This document shows positions 7,515-15,552 of a stretch of 26,536 nucleotides of DNA, piece after piece. The first letter of the stretch is position 1. The number at the start of each line of letters is the position of its first letter. This DNA comes from Nitromaritima sp964584125 (lineage in GTDB: Bacteria > Nitrospinota > Nitrospinia > Nitrospinales > VA-1). The notes below the pieces were generated by a model. It did not search any database. It saw only the letters and a list, made by a program, of their open reading frames with translations, and was not told the origin of the DNA. The DNA lies in NCBI GenBank assembly GCA_964584125.1, contig CAZOYP010000033.1, positions 1-26,536 of the forward strand. Direction: 5' to 3'. The translations under genes were made by a program, and so were the position numbers.

Positions 7515-8009
7515 TTAACGCCATCCGCCACCTTGTGTTATTTGGTCTTTTACCTGCGGAACAGCAGTAATTTTAAGACGACTATTGTCAAACTCGCCCC
7601 GCACAAAACGAACACTGGTATTGAGCTCATCGCCTGTCTCCTTATGTCCGCCCCGCCCGCTATTAAAAGAATAACAATAAGCAGTCATTGTTCCTCGCGT
7701 ATGAGAGGTCCATGTATCGTAACCACAGCCAGCAGTAAAAACAGGGTCAATATGAATATTAAAACCGTACTTATCTATGACTGACTTTTGCTTATCAAAC
7801 AAGCTATGTGCTTCACGTTTATTAGGAAAGCGCCAATCGCTATGACTGGCAAAAGACTCAGAATTTATTTTATCCAAGAGCCTTTGCGCGTGAAGGTAGA
7901 CTAAAAACTTTTTCAGTATCAAAAACGAGTCTTCTTGCATCCACATCAATTTGGTCCATGTGTCGGTAGCCGTACCATCTCCATTATCGATAAACCTTTG
8001 TTCGGTCAT
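7515..8009 (-). CDS. DUF1566 (Lcl C-terminal) domain protein, copy 7
   Basis: First gene of the DUF1566 train. It begins MTEQRFIDNGDGTATD, the most family-like start of all the copies, then KLMWMQEDSF, ASHSDWRFPN, REAHSLFD, GCGYDTWTSHTRG and SVRFVRGE, followed by about 25 further residues (an SRLKITAVPQ tail) that the others lack. No signal peptide. The ATG has GGGAG seven bases upstream. A strong hairpin terminator of the preceding minus-strand gene lies just upstream (8075-8109), so this gene needs a promoter within 8010-8074; none is obvious. The 208-base gap to copy 6 makes co-transcription less certain than for the rest. Confidence 0.85.
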   Translation of the reverse strand: MTEQRFIDNGDGTATDTWTKLMWMQEDSFLILKKFLVYLHAQRLLDKINSESFASHSDWRFPNKREAHSLFDKQKSVIDKYGFNIHIDPVFTAGCGYDTWTSHTRGTMTAYCYSFNSGRGGHKETGDELNTSVRFVRGEFDNSRLKITAVPQVKDQITQGGGWR

Positions 8010-8074
8010 CTAGAAACTCCCATTAAAATTCAGAGAACAAAACCCATCTTACTATGCGTGAGGGCAAAAATTGC

Positions 8075-8109
8075 AAAAAAAAAGCCGAGAGGCCCAAGGC
8101 CCCTCGGCT
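8075..8109 (-). terminator. Rho-independent terminator of the small secreted protein gene
   Basis: On the minus strand AGCCGAGGGGCC and GGCCTCTCGGCT form a stem with one imperfect pair (8083-8109), followed by a run of nine T (A run at 8075-8083 on the plus strand). It starts about 20 bases after the stop codon at 8128-8130. Confidence 0.88.
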
Positions 8110-8127
8110 AGAAATACTAAGAACGGT

Positions 8128-8619
8128 TTAACGATCTCTTTCTTTCACGTGTGCCGCACCACCGAAGAGACCTCGCTCGGTACCTTCAGGCATTCCGAGA
8201 CCAGGTTCAATATAAGTCCCTGGTGTTACGTGATCCATAGTGTAGTCTGGCTGATATGTCTTTCCAGAACCCGGATCCATCTTCCAGTCATGGAAGAAAC
8301 TCCTATCACGGCTTTGACAGTTCAACGAAACGGCGCCAGGACCCTTATTTTTAAATACGGTTCTTCTGGCTAGCGCATTAGCTTGGTATCCACCAGGTGC
8401 CAATGTTCGGGTAACGTCTTTACCCCAGCCATAACCAATTGGACCAACGTTAAAAGTCAACTGGGTTTCCTTTGTTTCATCTAAGTTGTGTGCAATCCAA
8501 CCCGCGTTGTCACAAAATCCTTGCTGACCTGCAGCCAAAACTGATGTGGCGGCGCTTGAAATGGATGCAACAAACATAAATGCTGCTGCTACGGTTAATG
8601 CTACAATCGTCTTCTTCAT
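8128..8619 (-). CDS. Small secreted protein, unknown family
   Basis: A 163-residue protein with a textbook Sec signal peptide: MKKTIVALTVAAAFMFVASISSAA, with likely cleavage after SSA-A or a little later at VLA-A. The mature part is rich in Gly, Pro and aromatic residues, has two cysteines (GFCDNAG and SLNCQS) that could form one disulfide, and no heme or lipobox motif. I do not recognise the family. The start at 8619 is preferred over an upstream TTG at 8709 because it gives the signal peptide and has GGGGGAG five bases upstream. A dedicated terminator follows and a long untranslated region precedes it, so it looks like an individually regulated, possibly abundant, envelope or periplasmic protein. 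Confidence 0.85.
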   Translation of the reverse strand: MKKTIVALTVAAAFMFVASISSAATSVLAAGQQGFCDNAGWIAHNLDETKETQLTFNVGPIGYGWGKDVTRTLAPGGYQANALARRTVFKNKGPGAVSLNCQSRDRSFFHDWKMDPGSGKTYQPDYTMDHVTPGTYIEPGLGMPEGTERGLFGGAAHVKERDR

Positions 8620-9037
8620 TGTGCTCCCCCTTTCAAAAAAAGCAGAATGATAATAAAATTCTTTCGCCCTTTTCCAAACATCCTTCATTATCGGGTCACC
8701 CACAAACAACTTAACCCGTTTTATAACCCAAAACTCATATCATGCTTAAGTGCACCAGACACACACGAAATAATCGTTAAATCCTGCTAGACACTTAATA
8801 TTTGTAAAGAAGGTATCAAAAGCAAAAAAATAAGTCAAGCTCTAAACAGAAAACAAAAAAAAAACAATAAACCTTTTAAAAACAAATATTTAGTTGGGTT
8901 TCCCCACTCCAAAAACCGCCTCAAATTCCCTAGATGATGATTATTTATTAAAAAATATTAATTTTTAGAGCTATAAGGTACCGCCTACAGATAACCCGGT
9001 TGCGATACTTGGAAACTAATCTAAAAACTGCACCAAA
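8620..9037. other. Intergenic region upstream of the small secreted protein
   Basis: 418 bases with no supported gene, rich in A and T runs (for example an A10-type tract near 8855). It separates the end of the minus-strand radical SAM gene from the secreted-protein start. I see no strong terminator for the radical SAM gene. A weak -35/-10 pair facing the secreted protein is listed separately. Confidence 0.6.
8810..8838 (-). promoter_or_regulatory. Weak sigma70-like promoter candidate for the small secreted protein
   Basis: On the minus strand TTGACT (8838-8833), 17 bases, then TACCTT (8815-8810). The -35 is good and the -10 poor. It would give a leader of about 185 bases before the ATG at 8619. 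Confidence 0.25.
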
Positions 9038-10072
9038 TTATACGCAAAAGGGGGGAATTCCTTCTTCAACCCACTCCCCAACCTTATTATTTTTCATATT
9101 TTCTAAATTCTTCAATGCCCCAGACGCCATAAGTTTTTGCGAGTCATCAAATTTCTTTAAAATGGCTTCCGGGGAGTCAACCAGTACATTACCAAACTTA
9201 GGCTTGCACTTTAAGTTACCCACATCACAGCAAGGCGTCATTTCTCCTGTTTGGAGGATAGTCATGATTTCAATAACACCGCGAACAGCTGTACACTCAA
9301 CTTTGTAAATATCCTTTGGAAAAGGTAATGATGTCATATCCCGAATCCCTTCTGGATTAACATAAAAAGAAGGAATCGCATTGACCGCAAAAACAAAACC
9401 ACCTGGACAAGACACATAATTTTCAAGATCGCCCATTCCATTCAGAAAATCATCTTCTCGGCATTGTGGATTGGTTTTCATCGTCATGTTTAACCTATCA
9501 CAAAACCGATTAAGCAACCCTAAAACAGGAGTAAATTTTTTTTCGTCTTGACTGCTAAAAAAATCTACTAAAATATTTACCTGCCTTACCAGATCCTCCA
9601 AGCTTTCGTATATTAAGTTTACAATCAAGCCATTTTGCAACTGAAGAATTTTTCCTAACAATGGTTTTTGTCTAGACTCCCAAACTGTTGGATAAAGAGT
9701 GATATCAATGCGACCCCTTAATTTTGTTATATCTACCAATCGTTCCCACCGTTTTGACTTTTCAGAGTTGATATCTAAATTGGTATGGAGTCGCACGTTG
9801 CTAGATAGTGTTCTAAATATTTTGTAGATTTCCACAATATGTGGGTTTTGTGAGGCCTCTCCACCTGTCAAGTTTATTTCTTTCTTTGCTAGATCTTTTA
9901 GGGGTGTTATTGATCTAATTTTTTCTGCCATAAGTTCGGCTGTATCTGGCTTCATATGCCAGTATTCTCTAGAATCTTCTAAAATAGGTTTTAGAGGGGA
10001 ATAGACATGGCAAAACCGACACTCATCCCGAACATATCGATTACAGCTTGCCTCGACAAAAATACTAAGCAT
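9038..10072 (-). CDS. Radical SAM enzyme with SPASM-like C-terminus, copy A
   Basis: A 344-residue radical SAM protein. The cluster motif is C10-x7-C18-x2-C21 (ASCNRYVRDECRFC), a spacing different from the usual CX3CX2C. The SAM-contact motif follows as INLTGGEASQNPH. The C-terminal third has cysteines that resemble a SPASM/twitch auxiliary cluster: ECTAVRG, GEMTPCCDVGNLKC, FGNVLVDS and a final PPFC. The paralogue at 21005-22024 shares all of these. The start at 10072 aligns with that paralogue (MLSIFVEASCN) and has GAGG four bases upstream; a longer TTG start at 10099 is unlikely. SPASM enzymes usually modify peptides or proteins, but no substrate is adjacent. A -10-like TATAAT lies upstream at 10181-10186. 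Confidence 0.88.
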   Translation of the reverse strand: MLSIFVEASCNRYVRDECRFCHVYSPLKPILEDSREYWHMKPDTAELMAEKIRSITPLKDLAKKEINLTGGEASQNPHIVEIYKIFRTLSSNVRLHTNLDINSEKSKRWERLVDITKLRGRIDITLYPTVWESRQKPLLGKILQLQNGLIVNLIYESLEDLVRQVNILVDFFSSQDEKKFTPVLGLLNRFCDRLNMTMKTNPQCREDDFLNGMGDLENYVSCPGGFVFAVNAIPSFYVNPEGIRDMTSLPFPKDIYKVECTAVRGVIEIMTILQTGEMTPCCDVGNLKCKPKFGNVLVDSPEAILKKFDDSQKLMASGALKNLENMKNNKVGEWVEEGIPPFCV

Positions 10073-10353
10073 AAAACCTCGTGAAATGGCCGATAACAAA
10101 ATTAGATAATAGATTGAAGCTTAACTAAGCAAAAAAATGTGCCGTTCAACCTCGCTACAACTATATTTTAACTATTTAATATTATATCCATTTTTTACAT
10201 ATTAAAAACAATTGGCACCATTATAATGATCCGAGTATGAACCTAAATAGAATAATTCGTAAGGTTTTTAGTGGTAACAATATTGGGCATCAATCAAAAA
10301 AACATATACCTATTTAATCTCACAATTAATTATAAAACTTTAAAAAATATAAA
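10073..10353. other. Divergent promoter region between radical SAM copy A and the trmB fusion
   Basis: 281 very AT-rich bases between two divergent genes, no gene seen. On the minus strand a perfect TATAAT (10186-10181) has only a weak -35 (TTTTTA, 16 bases away). On the plus strand TTGGCA around 10212 has no convincing -10 partner. Neither is reliable. Confidence 0.4.
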
Positions 10354-12123
10354 ATGACTTTAATGACAGCAAGGCCTTCATGTAAAGGTTTGTCAATAGA
10401 AGACCCTTATTTTCTTAATGTAGAAAGGTACCCAAACTGGGGAAGCATATTTGGCAACCAAAAACCTCTAAAGTTGGAAATTGGTTTTGGAATGGGGGAT
10501 TTTTTAATTGAAATGGCTATTAAAGAAACTCAAAGTAATTTTGTAGGTATAGACTTTACAAAAAATGGCACTCTAAATTTATTAAGTCGAATTAAAACCC
10601 TAAATTTGAGTAATATTCGCGTAATTTATGGGGATGCCACAAAAATACTTCCCACTTTATTCCAAGATAAAAAATTAGAGTCTATTTATATAAACTTTCC
10701 TGATCCTTGGCCCAAAAGAAGACATATAAAGCTAAGGTTGATTAGTCCTAGTTTTGCTAATTTAGCAATACAAAAGCTTGCTGTTAAAGGCCGTGTCTAT
10801 TTAGCGACTGACAGCGAGCAATACGCTCAAGAAATACTTGAATATTTTAATACAGAACCTTTATGCCAAAACATGCACTCCTCTGCATTTTTGGAATGCC
10901 GGGATAATTTACCTAAAACTAAATACGAAAAAAGTTTCATCTATTCAGGAGAAAAAACTTACTACCTAGAATATTCTCGATTAGCCATTGCAGACAACTC
11001 TAAAAAACAGCACTGTAAAGTATCACTTAAAGAAAAAAAAAATCCGCTGGGTCTAAATATCATTGAGCAATCCACAAACAATGACACACTTTTAATTGAA
11101 AAGTTTCAAAAAGACGAAACTAAAGCTAAAGATGCTTGCGATCTTAAAAAGGTTGCTGACAATATAGCTAAAGCAGGCGACAAGGAATGGGCTAAGAAAG
11201 TTTATAAAAAAGTAGAAGAAAAAGCTCAAGATAGTTTAGACTTTAATTGGCTTGCATACAGTATTTTCGAAGTGTTTGGAGATATAAATTGGGCTAAAAA
11301 AGTATATAAACAATCTGAAAACAAGGCGGAAAGTAGTCTTGATTTTAATTGGCTTGCTTACAGTATTTCCCAAACCATAGAGGACCATAACTGGGCAAGA
11401 AGGCTATACGAAGAAGCAGAGGGGAAACCATGTAATGTTCGTGAACTATGTGACCTTGCTGAAAGTGTTTTCGAAACACTTAGAGACTTAAATTGGGTCA
11501 CAAAAATTTATCGTTTAGCTGAGGAAAAAACCAACGAATATTCTGAATACTCCGAGCTTGCAGATTCCTTACACAAAAATCTCAGTGACAAACAAAGAGC
11601 TCAAGAGCTATACAAAAAAGCAGAGAGTAAAGCTGAAGTATTTGGCGACTTCTGCGGTCTCGCCGAATCAATATACAAAAAATTCAATGATAATAAATGG
11701 GCTTCAAATCTATATTTTAAAGCAGAGGAAAAAGCCAGAGACAGCAATGACTTTTGTAGCCTTGCTGATAGCCTTTGCGAAAACTTAAGAGATGAAAAAT
11801 GGGCTAAAGAGATGTATAACAAAGCAGAAAATAAATTAGAGCATAGCTATGAAGCTCGTTGGCTTGCCGAAAGCTTATACAAAAAACTGGATGAGGTGGA
11901 GTGGGTAAAAAAAATTTACAAAAAGGCCGAAGAAAAAGCCACGCTGTTTTACGAGTTTCGGCGGCTTGCTGAAAGCATTAGTGAAAATCTTGGGGATAAA
12001 GAATGGGCCAAAAAGGTTTATATCATGGCCAAGAGCAAAGCGAGGTACCCTTATGAACTTGAATACCTTAGCAAAAAAACCTTTAAAGGTTTGGATGAAA
12101 GCCAAGGAAAAATCACACCCTAA
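10354..12123 (+). CDS. trmB: tRNA (guanine-N7-)-methyltransferase fused to nine 34-residue repeats
   Basis: Residues 1 to about 215 are a TrmB enzyme, which methylates G46 of tRNA using S-adenosylmethionine. The SAM loop is LEIGFGMGDF (41-50) and the substrate-site signature is FPDPWPKRRHIKLRL (P116-R123 and on); TLF/YIN and YLATDSEQYA follow in the usual order. After a lysine-rich linker, residues 276-581 are nine gap-free 34-residue repeats of TPR/Sel1-like helix pairs. Normal TrmB proteins are about 210-240 residues, so the fusion more than doubles it. No stop or frameshift separates the parts. No Shine-Dalgarno precedes the ATG. The end overlaps the convergent LRR gene by 11 bases. The repeats may recruit a partner protein or RNA. 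Confidence 0.93.
   Translation: MTLMTARPSCKGLSIEDPYFLNVERYPNWGSIFGNQKPLKLEIGFGMGDFLIEMAIKETQSNFVGIDFTKNGTLNLLSRIKTLNLSNIRVIYGDATKILPTLFQDKKLESIYINFPDPWPKRRHIKLRLISPSFANLAIQKLAVKGRVYLATDSEQYAQEILEYFNTEPLCQNMHSSAFLECRDNLPKTKYEKSFIYSGEKTYYLEYSRLAIADNSKKQHCKVSLKEKKNPLGLNIIEQSTNNDTLLIEKFQKDETKAKDACDLKKVADNIAKAGDKEWAKKVYKKVEEKAQDSLDFNWLAYSIFEVFGDINWAKKVYKQSENKAESSLDFNWLAYSISQTIEDHNWARRLYEEAEGKPCNVRELCDLAESVFETLRDLNWVTKIYRLAEEKTNEYSEYSELADSLHKNLSDKQRAQELYKKAESKAEVFGDFCGLAESIYKKFNDNKWASNLYFKAEEKARDSNDFCSLADSLCENLRDEKWAKEMYNKAENKLEHSYEARWLAESLYKKLDEVEWVKKIYKKAEEKATLFYEFRRLAESISENLGDKEWAKKVYIMAKSKARYPYELEYLSKKTFKGLDESQGKITP
11179..12096 (+). repeat. Nine tandem 34-residue (102-base) coding repeats
   Basis: Each unit begins like DKEWAKKVYKKAEEKA and ends like LAESIxENLG. 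Aligned by eye, all nine units are exactly 34 residues with no insertion or deletion. The DNA of the units has diverged while the length and the W-A-x-x-x-Y-x-x-A-E-x-K pattern are kept, pointing to old, selected repeats rather than a recent slippage array. Confidence 0.92.
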
Positions 12124-12514
12124 ACTTTAGTGAGCTTAAACTTATTAGCGCAGTAGAGTTACGCAGGATTTTTTCTCCTTCTTCACTAAAGTCATTAATA
12201 ACCAACTGCATACTGCGTAGATTTTTTAGAGTTTTAGAATTAGCTAGGTAGCTCGCCCCAACATCACCTATTCGGTTTGACTTTAAATTCAGAGTTCTTA
12301 GATTGGAAAAAATGTCTGATTCTGCTATGGCTTTAACCCCCTCATCTCCAATATCATTTTGTGTCAAATCTAACGCCCTGAGGTTCCTAAGCTCTTCTTT
12401 TTTAGCTAGAGCCTGAGCTCCAACCTCTCTTATAAACTGTGCCTTAAGACTTAAAACTTGACCATCTGGGCTTAGCCTGTCACGAATTAACTCATCTAAT
12501 CTGTCTGAAGACAT
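12113..12514 (-). CDS. Short leucine-rich repeat protein
   Basis: A 133-residue protein with three to four leucine-rich repeats of the ribonuclease-inhibitor-like type: LRALDLTQNDIGDEGVKAIA, LRTLNLKSNRIGDVGASYLA and LRSMQLVINDFSEEGEKIL, with a partial first unit before them. Such repeats form a curved scaffold for protein binding. No signal peptide. The start is ATG 12514, preceded by AGAGGTG; a TTG at 12538 in the same frame lacks support. It is the last gene of a four-gene minus-strand operon, 33 bases after the TPR gene. Its stop overlaps the end of the convergent trmB fusion by 11 bases. Partner unknown. Confidence 0.85.
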   Translation of the reverse strand: MSSDRLDELIRDRLSPDGQVLSLKAQFIREVGAQALAKKEELRNLRALDLTQNDIGDEGVKAIAESDIFSNLRTLNLKSNRIGDVGASYLANSKTLKNLRSMQLVINDFSEEGEKILRNSTALISLSSLKFRV

Positions 12515-12547
12515 AACACCTCTAATAAACTTCACCAAGGTTTAAAA

Positions 12548-13480
12548 TTAACCCGTCCCTTGAATTTCTTTTGCAACAAAACCAAATTCGTCGTAAATAT
12601 CCCAACCTTCCAGCAACATTTTTCGTGCATACTTTACCATCAGTTGAGCTTGGGAATGGTTAGGACTTAATTCGAGAGCTTTTTTAAGATATTGCAAGCT
12701 TTGCTTAACATCCTTGATCTCGTCTCCGTAAACTTCAATTTGACGGGATTTATCAATCAAGTCAGAAGCCCATTTGTAATAAATGTCAGCAATCTGCTTT
12801 GGCGCATTGTCCTTTATATGATCAACAATTTCTTCATCAGCCTGCAACGTATCTAGCATCCCAATGGCGGCCTCATATTGCCTAAGAGGAACCTCATAGT
12901 CATCATCATTGACCTGGATAATCTGGCATCCAGCTTTATGTTGAGAATGCAACCCCACTGAACTCCTAACAACATTTCCCTGAATTCCTGCAATCAATTC
13001 ATGATGGTACAATCCCCCCAAACCAAAATGTATTATTGAACTAAATGCCTTATCTTGGTCTAGCTCTAGCGCCCTTTCAAACTCAATCTTTGCTCCATCA
13101 ATCTCCTCCAACTCTGCTAACGCTTCCCCTAAGTTGTAATGATGGACACAATTTTCAGGCTCTTCCTCAATTTGCCGACGAAATTCCTCTACCTGTGCCT
13201 CAAGATCAAACTCGACCTCTTCGCCCTCTTCTTCAAGCTCATCATTTTCAGTAATCTCGGATCCGGGTTCTTGAATGCTTGCCTTACTTTGGTTTAGTTT
13301 GTTTTCTTCCAACGTAGAAGAAAGCGGGGCCTTTGGGCTATCTATAACTTGCTCGTTCTCTTCTTTCTCTCCTTTTCCTGACTCGCTGGCATACCCCAAC
13401 CTCTGCTCGACGCCGTAGGACTGATATTTTCTTCCTGTTTTATCCTTCCAGGTTTTGTCTTTGCCATCCTCTTTTTTCAT
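12548..13480 (-). CDS. Acidic TPR protein
   Basis: A 310-residue protein starting MKKEDGKDKTWKDKTGR. Residues about 25-110 are charged and low in complexity (KGEKEENEQ, ELEEEGEEVEFDLEAQ). A clear TPR follows: NCVHHYNLGEALAELEEIDGAKIEFERALELD, then a less regular helical part with another TPR near the end (SLQYLKKALELSPNHSQAQL). TPRs bind peptides or other proteins. No signal peptide. The start at 13480 has GGAG seven bases upstream; an upstream alternative at 13510 is less likely. It is in an operon between the exported DUF1566 gene (50-base gap) and the LRR gene (33-base gap). Confidence 0.85.
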   Translation of the reverse strand: MKKEDGKDKTWKDKTGRKYQSYGVEQRLGYASESGKGEKEENEQVIDSPKAPLSSTLEENKLNQSKASIQEPGSEITENDELEEEGEEVEFDLEAQVEEFRRQIEEEPENCVHHYNLGEALAELEEIDGAKIEFERALELDQDKAFSSIIHFGLGGLYHHELIAGIQGNVVRSSVGLHSQHKAGCQIIQVNDDDYEVPLRQYEAAIGMLDTLQADEEIVDHIKDNAPKQIADIYYKWASDLIDKSRQIEVYGDEIKDVKQSLQYLKKALELSPNHSQAQLMVKYARKMLLEGWDIYDEFGFVAKEIQGTG

Positions 13481-13530
13481 TAAAAATCTCCACACATAAG
13501 AAAAAAACACTACGCCTTCTTACATCAAAT

Positions 13531-14286
13531 TTAATGAATGTTCGTTTCAGACTTAGTTTCTACTTCCGTTTCTGGCTTGCTTGCTGGTTTGTTTTTAAGC
13601 TCAACATCTGATTTTGTATCTAATACAACTGTTGAGTCTTCTTTTAAAGCACCTCTCACTGGTCGAACAACTGAAAGAGAAGCCGATCCAGCAGCTTGAT
13701 TCTTTTTTCCTTTCTTGATCCCCGGATACGCTTTTCCGCGAAGAAAATTAACATGCCAAGCATACTCATCTTTATGCTCTTCGCTAGTCCAAAAACAACA
13801 ACTAGTGTATCCAAAGATTGGATCCATATGAACTTCATTTGTTGTCCAATAATAAAACCAAGGAATACTTTTGTTTTCTTCGTACAAGGTTAGAAGTTCT
13901 TTACGAGTGGGGAGCCTCCAGTCGTTATAACCGGCAAACTTTTGCTTATTCTTTTCCTCCACATAAAGTTGAGCAACTTCCCAGTTAGTCCATTCTTTTT
14001 TCTCCTGATAAGAGTCTTGTAATTTCCACATTAACCCATGTTTCAAATCTGTAACTGTACCATCCTGGTTATTCCGATAGCGAGGATCGCCGGAAAGCTT
14101 AAGTGGGGGCTTGGGGGCCGTCATTGAACGAATCTGATTCTCGAACAAAGAGTCACTCCCATGCGAAGGTTCACCTGCCAATACTCTTTTCTCCGCCGTA
14201 AGCACAGCAGGCAGAATTATCATCAATACACAAAATAACCAAAGATAATTTAACTTGTTGATATCTACTTTACGATCCACTTCCAA
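13531..14286 (-). CDS. DUF1566 protein with N-terminal membrane/signal segment
   Basis: The only DUF1566 copy here that looks exported. A hydrophobic stretch, LNYLWLFCVLMIILPAVLTA (about residues 12-31), follows a charged start and could be a signal peptide or an anchor. The domain spans about 60-215: YRNNQDGTVTDLKHGLMW, FAGYNDWRLPT, KELLTLYEE, CCFWTSEE, and VVRPVRGA, with a long loop containing GIKKGKKNQAAGSAS before the last motif. The tail is charged and rich in Lys, Glu, Ser and Thr (KPASKPETEVETKSE). The start is TTG at 14286 with GGGAG four to five bases upstream. It lies 62 bases after the NHL gene in the same operon. It may be the surface or periplasmic counterpart of the cytoplasmic copies. 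Confidence 0.85.
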   Translation of the reverse strand: MEVDRKVDINKLNYLWLFCVLMIILPAVLTAEKRVLAGEPSHGSDSLFENQIRSMTAPKPPLKLSGDPRYRNNQDGTVTDLKHGLMWKLQDSYQEKKEWTNWEVAQLYVEEKNKQKFAGYNDWRLPTRKELLTLYEENKSIPWFYYWTTNEVHMDPIFGYTSCCFWTSEEHKDEYAWHVNFLRGKAYPGIKKGKKNQAAGSASLSVVRPVRGALKEDSTVVLDTKSDVELKNKPASKPETEVETKSETNIH

Positions 14287-14348
14287 AGTGCTCCCAATTT
14301 AATAAGCCTTAGGATAAAATATTCTAAGAGCTTATGTCTAAAAAATAT

Positions 14349-15362
14349 CTAATCTTCGGTCGGTGCCCAATCAGGTTCCCAGGAGAGCCCAATTCCAGCC
14401 GGATCTTTAAACTGGCCTGCTTCCTTACCGATAACACCCCATTTCGCAACAAAGTTAAGGTCTGGGTCAAATTTTTGGACACGCTGATTGATCGTATCCA
14501 CCACAAACAAATAACCATAGGGGTCAAGTGCCAACGAAGATGGACAGTTAAACTGCCCGTCTCTTTTTCCCATTTCACCTATTGCCTGCTTAAAGTAACC
14601 ATCACGATCAAAAACTTGTAGTCGGTTTTGGCTCTTCTCGGCCACGATGATAGTGCCATCATTTTGCACGGCGATACCATTCGGGAAATTCAGCCTTCCC
14701 TCCTCAAAGCCGTACTCCCCAAACTTTGACAAAAATTGTCCATCCTCATTAAAAATTTGGATTCTCTGATTATCTCTATCTGTAATATAAATTTTTCCTT
14801 CCTTATCCAGGGCTATACCTGTAGGAAACTTCATAAAGCCATCAAAGTCGCCTGGGAAACCAAAGCCCAGCAAAAACTCCCCGTCATCGTCATACCGTTT
14901 AATGCTATGATTTGATGTATCCACTACTAGAATTGTGCCGGTAGATTCAGCAATAATATTTTCTGGGAAATAAAACTTTTCTTGCCCCCAACCTTCCGTA
15001 CCAAATTCTAATATAAAGTCCCAATCTTCATCGAACTTTTGAATACGGTGACATCCTGAATCCGCTACCCAAATATTTCCTTCTGTATCTACCGTAACTC
15101 CATGAGGCGTTTTAAACTGTCCCGGAATATATGGGGGACGCGTGCCACCCGAAATACCGAACTGGGAAATAAATTTCCCGTTACCATCAAATTTTTGAAT
15201 ACGATCATTCCCAGAGTCCGCGATCCACACATACAACTTACTATGATCAATTTCAGGTTTTTGCGGTACTTCTTCTGGGAGAGTTTCTCCAAATGCAGTT
15301 TCAAGAGCAGACTCATTAGCTTTACTTTCAACAATTTCTTCCTGGTTCTTATCTACTGACAT
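14349..15362 (-). CDS. Six-bladed NHL-repeat beta-propeller protein
   Basis: 337 residues. After a polar, acidic head (about 1-42) come six NHL repeats, each ending in a blade like YVWIADSGNDRIQKF, NIWVADSGCHRIQKF, ILVVDTSNHSIKRY, IYITDRDNQRIQIF, IIVAEKSQNRLQVF and LFVVDTINQRVQKF. Six blades form a closed propeller, a common protein, RNA or small-ligand scaffold. No signal peptide, although many bacterial NHL proteins are secreted. ATG 15362 has GGAG eight bases upstream. It is the first gene of the NHL-DUF1566-TPR-LRR operon; a terminator of the gene before it lies just upstream (15411-15433). Ligand unknown. Confidence 0.9.
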   Translation of the reverse strand: MSVDKNQEEIVESKANESALETAFGETLPEEVPQKPEIDHSKLYVWIADSGNDRIQKFDGNGKFISQFGISGGTRPPYIPGQFKTPHGVTVDTEGNIWVADSGCHRIQKFDEDWDFILEFGTEGWGQEKFYFPENIIAESTGTILVVDTSNHSIKRYDDDGEFLLGFGFPGDFDGFMKFPTGIALDKEGKIYITDRDNQRIQIFNEDGQFLSKFGEYGFEEGRLNFPNGIAVQNDGTIIVAEKSQNRLQVFDRDGYFKQAIGEMGKRDGQFNCPSSLALDPYGYLFVVDTINQRVQKFDPDLNFVAKWGVIGKEAGQFKDPAGIGLSWEPDWAPTED

Positions 15363-15410
15363 ACAAAAAACTCCAGTTCCTTAAAAATTTTTAAAAAATG
15401 GTTAAAAACT

Positions 15411-15456
15411 GAAAAGGCCCCGCAAGCGGGGCTCTTCGCTTTATCCCAAAAGGGAT
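15411..15456 (-). terminator. Rho-independent terminator after the acidic coiled-coil gene
   Basis: On the minus strand GCCCCGC-TT-GCGGGGC (15432-15417) is a perfect seven-pair stem followed by CTTTTC. A second small hairpin, ATCCC-AAAA-GGGAT (15443-15456), lies just before it. About 95-120 bases separate these from the stop of the coiled-coil gene. Confidence 0.8.
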
Positions 15457-15552
15457 TCCTCAACAAAATATAAATCCATGGAAAATTTCAGGGCCCACTA
15501 CTACGTGCCCTAGAAAATCTAAAAATAGTCAAAAAATTGTGAACAAAAAAAC

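Noticed and set aside
3445..8009. Diversity-generating retroelement target array (variable C-type-lectin-like proteins)
   Set aside because: DUF1566-like folds can be targets of such elements, but no reverse transcriptase, template repeat or adenine-specific near-identical repeat pair is visible, and the copies differ along their whole length.
11179..12096. Recent slipped-strand repeat array in the trmB fusion
   Set aside because: Units are constant in length but have diverged widely in DNA sequence, so they are old and selected rather than a recently expanding array.
14334..14621. Plus-strand open frame of 95 codons
   Set aside because: It is antisense to the NHL propeller gene, with no family resemblance and no supporting start.
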